Notes under the pieces: model-generated | Told to the model about the DNA's origin: nothing | The model's database searches: none | Seen by the model: only the letters and a program-made list of their open reading frames with translations | Part shown: in pieces, positions 1-5,150 of the stretch | Layout: each line of letters opens with the position of its first letter | Numbering within the stretch: position 1 is the first letter of the stretch | DNA from: Clostridiales bacterium UBA3680 | GTDB taxonomy: Bacteria > Bacillota > Clostridia > Lachnospirales > CAG-274 | Direction: 5' to 3' | Assembly (NCBI GenBank): GCA_002372875.1 | Contig: DFJD01000098.1 | Coordinates: 1 to 6,464 of the forward strand | DNA length: 6,464 nt | Made by a program: the position numbers and the translations under genes

Positions 1-47
1 GTCCAGGATTCTGGGTACATATCACCTTCGGGTCCCTTTTTTTGCAC
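1..47. other. Unresolved left edge: possible convergent terminator or start of a next gene
   Basis: Two weak readings compete here. On the plus strand, ACC-TTCG-GGT (24-33) and GGG (13-15) against CCC (34-36) could form a bulged stem directly before seven T (37-43), as a terminator for a gene arriving from the left would. On the minus strand, an ATG at 20-18 follows a good SD-like AAGGTGAT, which could start a reading frame MYPESW that leaves the window after a few codons. The sequence is too short to decide. No recognisable start of rpoB, the usual neighbour of rplL, is visible. Confidence 0.25.
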
Positions 48-75
48 AAAAAAAAGGCCGACATATGCCGACCTT
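48..75 (-). terminator. Intrinsic terminator of the rplJ-rplL operon
   Basis: Read on the minus strand, positions 75-54 form a 9-bp stem (AAGGTCGGC against GTCGGCCTT, with two G-T wobbles) closed by an ATAT loop. The run of eight T at 55-48 overlaps the last two bases of the stem. The stem begins 13 nt after the rplL stop codon. This is a standard Rho-independent terminator and implies that most rplJL transcripts end before whatever lies further left. Confidence 0.9.
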
Positions 76-88
76 AAAAGGGGTTATA

Positions 89-466
89 TTACTTAAGAGT
101 AACCTTAGCGCCAACTTCCTCAAGCTTAGCCTTAGCAGCATCAGCATCTTCCTTGGAAGCCTGCTCCTTAAGAACCTTGGGAGCGTTGTCAACAAGCTCT
201 TTAGCTTCCTTAAGACCAAGACCGGTGATCTCTCTTACAACCTTGATAACCTTGATCTTCTCGGAACCTACTTCTGTTAACTCGATGTCAAATTCTGTCT
301 TCTCTTCTGCTGCTGCGCCTGCACCTGCGGGACCTGCAACTACTGCAACACCTGCTGCTGCGGATACGCCGAATTCTTCCTCTGCAGCCTTAACAAGGTC
401 GTTAAGCTCAAGAACGGTAAGTTCTTTAACAGCTGCGATAATTTCTTCAATAGATAATTTAGCCAT
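89..466 (-). CDS. rplL: 50S ribosomal protein L7/L12
   Basis: This 125-residue protein is the multicopy stalk protein of the large ribosomal subunit. It recruits translational GTPases (EF-Tu, EF-G, IF2) and stimulates GTP hydrolysis. Its length and layout match the family. Residues 1-33 form the helical dimerisation domain that binds the C-terminal helix of L10. Residues 34-55 are a flexible hinge rich in Ala and Gly. Residues 56-125 are the globular factor-binding domain, with the conserved EKIKVIKVVREITGLGLKEA region. The ATG start at 466-464 has a clear SD, GGAGGA (481-476), nine bases upstream. It lies 52 nt after rplJ with no promoter or terminator that I can see between them, so the two are co-transcribed. 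The intrinsic terminator follows 13 nt after the TAA stop. The identification is secure. Confidence 0.98.
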   Translation of the reverse strand: MAKLSIEEIIAAVKELTVLELNDLVKAAEEEFGVSAAAGVAVVAGPAGAGAAAEEKTEFDIELTEVGSEKIKVIKVVREITGLGLKEAKELVDNAPKVLKEQASKEDADAAKAKLEEVGAKVTLK

Positions 467-518
467 TTTTATTTATCCTCCATATAATGATATTGATCTT
501 TGTTTGTTTTTGCCCCGA

Positions 519-1013
519 TTAAGCCTCAGCAGGCTTTTCGTCTGCAATAGCCTGAATAACTCTTGCAAAGCTTGACATAGGGGACTTGAAGCTTCCGAGA
601 AGCTTTGAAAGAAGAACCTCTCTTGAAGGGATGTCTGCAACGATCGCCATGCCTGCTGCATCATATGCAACGCCGTCTACAACACCGCCCTTGAACTCAA
701 GAGTTTTTGCATTCTTTTTGAACTTGTTGATTATGCTTGCACCTACAGTGGGATCCTCATAGCAGATAGCTATGGCACTGGGTCCTTCGAAATAGTCCTT
801 AAGAGACTCAAACTGAGTACCTTCAACAGCAAAGTTCATCATGGTGTTCTTGTAAACTTTGTAGTCAACACCGGCATCTCTGAGCTGCTTACGAAGGTCT
901 GTATCCTGAGAAACCGTAAGTCCTCTTGCATCCACAAGTACGGCTGAAGTAGCTTTTTCAAGCTTAGCCTTAATTTCGTCAACAATAACCTGCTTTTGTT
1001 CTAACTTAGCCAA
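519..1013 (-). CDS. rplJ: 50S ribosomal protein L10 (TTG start)
   Basis: This 164-residue protein is L10 (uL10), the base of the ribosomal stalk. Its N-terminal domain binds 23S rRNA and its C-terminal helix carries L7/L12 dimers. Family hallmarks seen are the N-terminal KQVIVDEIKAKLEKA segment, LVDARGLTVSQDTDLRKQLR (residues about 26-45), the Y-K-V-Y-K-N-T segment, and a long C-terminal helical end (residues about 130-160). The start codon is TTG at 1013-1011. It is supported by a near-perfect SD seven bases upstream and by the conserved MAKLEQK start. No alternative ATG nearby fits. In Bacillus subtilis the L10(L12)4 complex represses its own operon by binding the leader RNA, and the leader found upstream here fits that scheme. 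rplL follows in the same transcript. The identification is secure. Confidence 0.97.
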   Translation of the reverse strand: MAKLEQKQVIVDEIKAKLEKATSAVLVDARGLTVSQDTDLRKQLRDAGVDYKVYKNTMMNFAVEGTQFESLKDYFEGPSAIAICYEDPTVGASIINKFKKNAKTLEFKGGVVDGVAYDAAGMAIVADIPSREVLLSKLLGSFKSPMSSFARVIQAIADEKPAEA

Positions 1014-1020
1014 AATTACA

Positions 1021-1026
1021 CCTCCT
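1021..1026 (-). promoter_or_regulatory. Shine-Dalgarno site fixing the TTG start of rplJ
   Basis: On the minus strand AGGAGG (1026-1021) stands seven bases before TTG (1013-1011). The strength and spacing of this site, plus the conserved N-terminus that follows, decide for the TTG codon as initiator. Confidence 0.88.
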
Positions 1027-1037
1027 GTCAGATTTAT

Positions 1038-1064
1038 CCCGATATTCGGGTTGTCCTTACGGAC
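1038..1064 (-). other. Two small hairpins between attenuator and rplJ RBS
   Basis: In the minus-strand RNA, GUCC-GUAA-GGAC (1064-1053) has a GNRA-type tetraloop. CCCGA-AUA-UCGGG (1050-1038) is a 5-bp stem. They lie downstream of the attenuator and about 12 nt upstream of the SD. They could insulate or stabilise the 5' region of the read-through mRNA. Their function is unknown; only the base pairing is seen. Confidence 0.5.
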
Positions 1065-1074
1065 GTGTGCGCAT

Positions 1075-1102
1075 AAAAAAACTCTCCGCCGTCGGCAGAG
1101 AG
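1075..1102 (-). terminator. Attenuator terminator in the L10 leader
   Basis: The minus-strand RNA 1102-1082 folds into a 9-bp stem (CUCUCUGCC against GGCGGAGAG, one U-G pair) with a 3-nt loop. Seven U (1081-1075) follow immediately. It sits between the L10-binding fold and rplJ, where a transcription attenuator belongs. Its 5' arm overlaps a possible antiterminator: G1128-A-G-G1125 can pair with C1103-C-U-C1100, supported by an adjacent 5-bp helix (1124-1120 with 1112-1108). The two folds are mutually exclusive. Confidence 0.88.
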
Positions 1103-1124
1103 GTAAAATACTAAATGAAAGTAT

Positions 1125-1176
1125 CCTCGGCAGGTTGTTCTACGTTACGGCTTTTCGCCACCTGCTGTCTACGGCA
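1125..1176 (-). ncRNA. L10 leader RNA: binding site for the L10(L12)4 complex
   Basis: The region matches the ribosomal protein L10 leader pattern by eye. GUAGACAGCAGGU (1172-1160) is followed by an apical hairpin GGC-GAAAA-GCC (1159-1149) and later by ACCUGCCGAGG (1135-1125). GCAGGU (1165-1160) pairs with ACCUGC (1135-1130). Below it, GUAGACA faces CGA in an asymmetric, kink-turn-like internal loop closed by C1174-C1173 with G1126-G1125. These closing G residues are also needed by the proposed antiterminator. Protein binding would therefore favour the terminator, as known for B. subtilis rplJL. The pairing is seen; the protein binding is inferred from the family. Confidence 0.88.
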
Positions 1177-1184
1177 CGAAAAGC

Positions 1185-1214
1185 ATAATAACACAGATGA
1201 GGAGTACTTGTCAA
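1185..1214 (-). promoter_or_regulatory. Sigma-A-type promoter of rplJ-rplL
   Basis: On the minus strand the -35 box TTGACA (1214-1209) is a perfect match to consensus. The -10 box is TATTAT (1190-1185, five of six) after an 18-bp spacer, preceded by TGT, which makes an extended -10. Transcription should start near 1178, just before the L10 leader fold. The -35 box lies only 7 bp after the stop codon of the upstream membrane-protein gene. Confidence 0.85.
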
Positions 1215-1221
1215 GTGTTTT

Positions 1222-1722
1222 TTATAATTTTCCCAATAAAAACGGAATAAAGTAACTTACAAGGCTCATAATTGCTGCGGCAAGGCAGATCCCGAGCAGT
1301 ATGGCGGGAATACTTTTTTTCAGCCTTATTCCGAGCAAAGCGGCAATAAGGGAACCTGTCCACGCTCCCGTGCCGGGAAGTGGGATGCCCACAAAAAGCA
1401 GCAGCCCCATAAATTCGTATTTTTCTATATTGTCCTTTTTGCTTAAAGCTTTGCTTTCGAGCTTTTGCACCATGGGCTTGAAAAGCTTTGTTTTTTTGAG
1501 TGTATCGAAAATATCGGTTATAAAAAACAGTATGAGCGGAATGGGAAGAATGTTTCCCAAAACGCATATAAGCAATGCCTTAAGGTAGGGTATTTTAAGC
1601 ACGCTTGCGGCGATAAGTCCGCCTCTTAGCTCAAGCAGGGGAAGCATGGAAATAATAAACGCCACCATATCCCTGTTTAAGCCGCTGAGGGCATTTATTA
1701 TGTGATTTACAAGACCTTCCAT
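1222..1722 (-). CDS. Small integral membrane protein, PF06695/COG2426-like ('small multidrug export' family)
   Basis: This 166-residue, strongly hydrophobic protein has segments that could be membrane helices or re-entrant hairpins at about residues 18-42, 47-71, 104-132 and 137-164. Basic, hydrophilic residues 75-103 form a loop. Two family motifs are visible: LPLLELRGG (27-35) and PLPGTGAWTG (114-123). They match the family called putative small multi-drug export protein (PF06695, COG2426). That name rests on little direct evidence, so the substrate is unknown. The ATG start at 1722-1720 is two bases after the lysA stop. Its SD AAGGAG (1733-1728) lies in the last lysA codons, so translation is probably coupled. 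The pairing with lysA suggests, but does not show, a role linked to lysine or diaminopimelate. The family call is good and the function is open. Confidence 0.85.
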   Translation of the reverse strand: MEGLVNHIINALSGLNRDMVAFIISMLPLLELRGGLIAASVLKIPYLKALLICVLGNILPIPLILFFITDIFDTLKKTKLFKPMVQKLESKALSKKDNIEKYEFMGLLLFVGIPLPGTGAWTGSLIAALLGIRLKKSIPAILLGICLAAAIMSLVSYFIPFLLGKL

Positions 1723-1724
1723 GA

Positions 1725-2975
1725 TTACTCCTTTATGGAAATGAAGTGCCTTGTGAGGTCTTCAAAGGTATCACGTTCTCTTACAAGTACAGCTTCACCG
1801 TTTTCTCTTATAAGCACTTCTGCGGGACGAAGTCGGTTGTTGTAGTTAGAGCACATGGAATAGCCGTATGCTCCCGCATCGAGCACACCTATAATGTCGC
1901 CTTCAACGGCTTTGGGAATAACTCTGTCCTTTGCAAGGATATCTCCGCTTTCACAGATGTTTCCGACCACGGTGACCTTTTCATCTTCCTTACTGTCGTT
2001 GTATACCTCTATATCATGATGAGAATCGTACATAACGGGACGTTGAAGAACGTTAAAACCGATATCCGTACCGATGTATTTATCTTCGCCGTTTGTCTTT
2101 ACGGCTGTAACCGTGCCCAAAAGAACGGAGGACTCGGCGGAAATGTATCTTCCGGGCTCTATTTTGAATGTTATCTCTTTTCCGTACTCTTTTACGAATT
2201 TATTAAGAAGCTTATCAAACTCTTCTCCGAGTTTTTTAAGGTCAAGACGGGGCTGGTCATTCAGTTTTTGGTAGGGGATACCGAAGCCGCCGCCAAAATC
2301 GATAAATTCAAGTTCTTTAAATTGCTTTGACACTTCCAAAGTTGTGGCAACCGACTGCAAAAAAGCATCGGGCTCCATATAAAGAGAGCCTATATGCTGA
2401 TTGATACCGATCAGCTTAAGGTCGTATTTTTTGATGGTCTCCTCAATTTGGGGAATAAGGTCCAGAGTGAAGCCGAATTTTGTCTTTTTGCCTCCGGTAA
2501 CGACTTTTGCACTGTGTCCCGCACCTACGCCGGGGTTAAGCCTTACGGCCACTTTTCCGCCTTTGTTTACCTTTCCATAGGTTTCAAGCTGAGAAAGAGA
2601 GTCAACACTTACCGTTACTCCCTTTTCAACGGCAAATTTCATCTCATCGGCGCTTACATTGTTGCTGACATAGAAAATCTGCTCGGGTTTAAAGCCTGCC
2701 ATAAGTTCAACATGTATTTCCCCGGGGCTCATAGCATCGGCGTTAAGTCCTTCGCTTTGAACTATTTCCAAAAAAGCAAGGTTGCTGTTTGCTTTTGCTG
2801 AATAGTTGGGGATAAATTTGGGATATTTAACAAGGTTTTTCAGCTCTCTGCATCTTTGTCTTATAATGCTTTCGCTTATAACATAAAGAGGAGAACCGTA
2901 TTTTTTTACAAGTTCCTTTGGATCGTTTCCGTTAAAAAAGTTGAAAGAATCTGTTACCTTAGTATTGTTTGACAT
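1725..2975 (-). CDS. lysA: Diaminopimelate decarboxylase
   Basis: This 416-residue PLP enzyme (fold type III, alanine racemase-like barrel plus C-terminal beta domain) decarboxylates meso-diaminopimelate to L-lysine, the last step of lysine synthesis in the cytosol. Key elements are present: the PLP lysine in NYSAKANSN (K61), HIGS (194-197), the phosphate-binding GGGFG (228-232), EPGRY (273-277), the second-subunit cysteine motif CESGD (341-345), and GAYGYSMCSNYN (368-379) followed by RPAEVL. CESGD and the SNYN-RPAEVL end fit a diaminopimelate decarboxylase. Related decarboxylases for ornithine or carboxynorspermidine are less likely. The ATG at 2975-2973 has the SD AAGGAG (2987-2982), six bases upstream. 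Its own promoter lies at 3058-3030, and the membrane-protein gene follows in a coupled arrangement. No lysine riboswitch is present, because the leader is too short. Confidence 0.96.
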   Translation of the reverse strand: MSNNTKVTDSFNFFNGNDPKELVKKYGSPLYVISESIIRQRCRELKNLVKYPKFIPNYSAKANSNLAFLEIVQSEGLNADAMSPGEIHVELMAGFKPEQIFYVSNNVSADEMKFAVEKGVTVSVDSLSQLETYGKVNKGGKVAVRLNPGVGAGHSAKVVTGGKKTKFGFTLDLIPQIEETIKKYDLKLIGINQHIGSLYMEPDAFLQSVATTLEVSKQFKELEFIDFGGGFGIPYQKLNDQPRLDLKKLGEEFDKLLNKFVKEYGKEITFKIEPGRYISAESSVLLGTVTAVKTNGEDKYIGTDIGFNVLQRPVMYDSHHDIEVYNDSKEDEKVTVVGNICESGDILAKDRVIPKAVEGDIIGVLDAGAYGYSMCSNYNNRLRPAEVLIRENGEAVLVRERDTFEDLTRHFISIKE

Positions 2976-2990
2976 AGTTTACTCCTTGTG

Positions 2991-3014
2991 AAAAGTGCCC
3001 TTTACGGGACTTTT
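2991..3014 (-). promoter_or_regulatory. Hairpin in the lysA leader just upstream of the RBS
   Basis: In the minus-strand RNA, AAAAGU (3014-3009) and CCC (3008-3006) pair with GGG (3000-2998) and ACUUUU (2996-2991). One C is bulged and the loop is GUAAA. It ends three bases before the AAGGAG of lysA. Only four U follow, so it is a poor terminator. It might affect translation or RNA stability, but no known riboswitch class is recognised. Confidence 0.5.
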
Positions 3015-3029
3015 TAGTTAACAAATATG

Positions 3030-3058
3030 AGTATATCTTTTTTCCGTATAAATTGCAA
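3030..3058 (-). promoter_or_regulatory. Sigma-A-type promoter of lysA and the downstream membrane gene
   Basis: The minus strand shows TTGCAA (3058-3053, -35, four of six), a 17-bp AT-rich spacer and TATACT (3035-3030, -10, five of six). The predicted start near 3023 leaves a leader of about 50 nt containing the hairpin before the lysA RBS. Confidence 0.75.
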
Positions 3059-3081
3059 GAAAAATCAACGGCGTGATGCAC

Positions 3082-3106
3082 AAAAAAATATGATACTATT
3101 TTATCA
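3082..3106 (-). terminator. Weak terminator-like hairpin after the glycosyltransferase gene
   Basis: On the minus strand TGATA (3106-3102) pairs with TATCA (3095-3091) across a 6-nt loop. Two bases later comes a run of seven T (3088-3082). It begins 11 nt past the stop codon. The short, AT-only-rich stem makes termination uncertain, but position and T-tract fit the end of the ABC-F/glycosyltransferase unit. Confidence 0.4.
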
Positions 3107-3117
3107 ATCGGCTCGCA

Positions 3118-5148
3118 TTAAAGCTCCTTTGTGTACATCTCGTCGGTAAGTATACAGCCTTTTGCTCCGGTAAGATTGTTTTTTAGCAGTATCCCCACTC
3201 GAAAACTGCCCTTTGGCAAGTCGGCATGGTTTATGCGTGCATCTATTCCTCTGAAAGCTTTGGCTTTCGGCAGATCCTGGTTGTAAATACAGTCACAGCC
3301 GTAAAGATAGCACTCTTTTTGATTAAAGAGCACAACAAAGGCATCAACGTCTCCGTTCATGGCTGCATTTGTAAACTCCGCCATGCCCTTAAGTGCTATT
3401 CCGCAGGCGGTATTATAGCTGTCAAAGTGGGCGTTCACTTTGCCGTTCAGCTTGAAGATCTCGTCTCTGTCGGCTTTTTGAAGATAGTCGTTAAAGCTGT
3501 CGTTAAGGCGACAATCGGCTCTTCTTTGCGACAGGTTGGGATTATAGAACGGATCTTTTGCAAAAAGGTCGGGGTGGAAAAAGTAAAGACGGCTTCTTTC
3601 CTTTGCAAGCCTTTCAAGTTTAACTTTGCTTATCATGTCGTTTCCGCGGCTTGCCGATTCATGGTGCCATAAAAAGGCATCGTTTCTGACAACATTGTAA
3701 TAACCTGCTTCATGCAGCTTAAAGCAAAGGTCTATATCGTTGTAACTTACGGGAAGTCTTTCATCAAAGCCTCTTACGGCATAAAATTTATCCTTGCTTA
3801 TCATAAGGCAGGCTCCTGTCACGGCAAGGCAGTTGTATACTCTTTTCGCCCTGAAAGATTTTATTACCGCCTCGTCAGCTCCCATAAACGTAAGAACGGG
3901 GCCGTTTTTTATGTTTATTATGCCGCAATGCTGTATCCTTTTGGAGGCGGGATAATAAAGCTTTGCACTTACCGCACCCGTATTTTTTTGTCTTGCCTGA
4001 CCAAGCATTCTCTTAAGCCAGGAAACCTCTCTTATTTCAATATCGTCATTTAGAAAAAGCAGATATTTTCCGCTTGCGGCCGCCGCTCCGATGTTACACA
4101 TAGAGGAGAAGTTGAATGCCATGTCTTTATATATGTATTTGGCATTGTCCATAAAAGAGAGAATGCTTGAATACAGTGCTCTGTTGTCGTTGGTGCTTCC
4201 GTTATCGACAACTATTATTTCGATGTTGGAATAGTCGGTTTTTTCGAGAAGCCCGTTTATACAGCTTTCAAGCATTTTGGGGTTGTCTTTTGAGGGTATT
4301 ATGATACTTACAAGCTCGTTGTTGTTATCGTAAACGATGCTGTTTGTTTTTCTGTCCACCCTTGCGGCCATTTTAAGACGATCTATGTGCATTTGCTTGA
4401 CCATGCGCATTTCTTCATCGTTTGGAACATGATCGGCGTTATTTGCACCTATGTGATAAAGGGGAAGGGGGACATGCTCTATTTTGTCGGTAAGCTCGGT
4501 AAATCTTAAAAGAGTGTCATAATAGGTAGCTTTTCCCAAAACAGTGCTTATTATGCCTATTTTTGAAAGAAGATGTCTGTTGAATATGCAGCCTCTTCCT
4601 ATGTACATATACGAAAGTAGGGTGTCAGGAGACCAATCGGGCTTGAAATCGGGGTTTGTTCTCTGACCCTCGGCAGAGAGTCGGTCCTCGTCGGAATAGA
4701 CCATGTCCGCGCTAATGGAGTTGAGTCTTTCGGCAAAGTAATACAAAGCATCTTTTGAAATGGTGTCTCCGGCCAAAATTATCATAACATAATCACCCTT
4801 TGCACTCATAAGGGCATCGTTGTAGATGTTTTCCGTTTTGGGATGAAATGTTTTTACTCTTTTGTCGGGGCATGAATACTTTTCCGAATCGGGAAGCATC
4901 AGAAGCAGTTCAAAGTTTTTATAGCTTTGCTCAAGCACCGAAGAAACAGAAACGTCTACGCTTTCCTTATCGTATTTAAGCGGAAATATTGCCAACGAAA
5001 TAAGGGGATTGTATTTAAGTTTTCTTATATCGGCAGGTCTTTCGTTTTTTATGTATTTTTCGTAAATATGTTCCTGAGAGCGATAAAGCATTGCCTTATG
5101 CACCAGAAATGATACTCCTCTTTTTTTAATAACCTCACTAAGGTTCAT
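3118..5148 (-). CDS. Tandem family-2 glycosyltransferase (rhamnosyltransferase/WbbL-like, COG1216)
   Basis: This 676-residue protein carries two GT-A-type domains and probably acts at the inner membrane face on a cell-surface glycan; the sugar and acceptor are unknown. There is no signal peptide or clear membrane helix. Domain 1 (about 47-235) has the family's YSDEDR (151-156) and NPDFKPDWSPD (165-175), but its expected D-x-D site reads LAGDT (125-129). Domain 2 (about 278-500) is complete by eye: LVSIIIPSKDN (279-289), VVDNGSTND (313-321), the metal site LNDD (366-369), VTGACLM (443-449), GFDERLPVSYNDIDLC (460-475) and WHHESASRG (494-502). Residues about 565-676 form an extra region, perhaps a beta-rich domain, that I cannot assign. 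The ATG at 5148-5146 lies two bases after the ABC-F stop, and its SD AAGGTGAT (5162-5155) is inside that gene, so the two are coupled. Confidence 0.9.
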   Translation of the reverse strand: MNLSEVIKKRGVSFLVHKAMLYRSQEHIYEKYIKNERPADIRKLKYNPLISLAIFPLKYDKESVDVSVSSVLEQSYKNFELLLMLPDSEKYSCPDKRVKTFHPKTENIYNDALMSAKGDYVMIILAGDTISKDALYYFAERLNSISADMVYSDEDRLSAEGQRTNPDFKPDWSPDTLLSYMYIGRGCIFNRHLLSKIGIISTVLGKATYYDTLLRFTELTDKIEHVPLPLYHIGANNADHVPNDEEMRMVKQMHIDRLKMAARVDRKTNSIVYDNNNELVSIIIPSKDNPKMLESCINGLLEKTDYSNIEIIVVDNGSTNDNRALYSSILSFMDNAKYIYKDMAFNFSSMCNIGAAAASGKYLLFLNDDIEIREVSWLKRMLGQARQKNTGAVSAKLYYPASKRIQHCGIINIKNGPVLTFMGADEAVIKSFRAKRVYNCLAVTGACLMISKDKFYAVRGFDERLPVSYNDIDLCFKLHEAGYYNVVRNDAFLWHHESASRGNDMISKVKLERLAKERSRLYFFHPDLFAKDPFYNPNLSQRRADCRLNDSFNDYLQKADRDEIFKLNGKVNAHFDSYNTACGIALKGMAEFTNAAMNGDVDAFVVLFNQKECYLYGCDCIYNQDLPKAKAFRGIDARINHADLPKGSFRVGILLKNNLTGAKGCILTDEMYTKEL

Positions 5149-5150
5149 AT

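Noticed and set aside
1..43. 3' end of a tRNA, rRNA or T-box RNA on the plus strand
   Set aside because: No T-arm GGTTCGA-type sequence, CCA end or T-box GGTACCGCG element is present. Only a weak stem before the T tract can be seen.
153..575. Plus-strand open frame of 140 codons over rplL and the rplJ end
   Set aside because: It is antisense to two certain ribosomal protein genes, has a Ser/Ala-rich composition mirroring them, and has no convincing RBS or homology.
1746..2801. Plus-strand open frames antisense to lysA (up to 194 codons)
   Set aside because: They overlap a full-length, motif-complete lysA and show no recognisable family. They are mirror-frame artefacts.
43..3088. Repeated 12-mer TGCACAAAAAAA at about 44 and 3077
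   Set aside because: Both copies lie at A/T tracts next to terminator-like hairpins. A short, low-complexity match of this kind is expected by chance.
2976..3117. Possible lysine riboswitch or T-box ahead of lysA
   Set aside because: The leader after the predicted start is only about 50 nt and lacks the conserved elements of either class. Only a simple hairpin is present.
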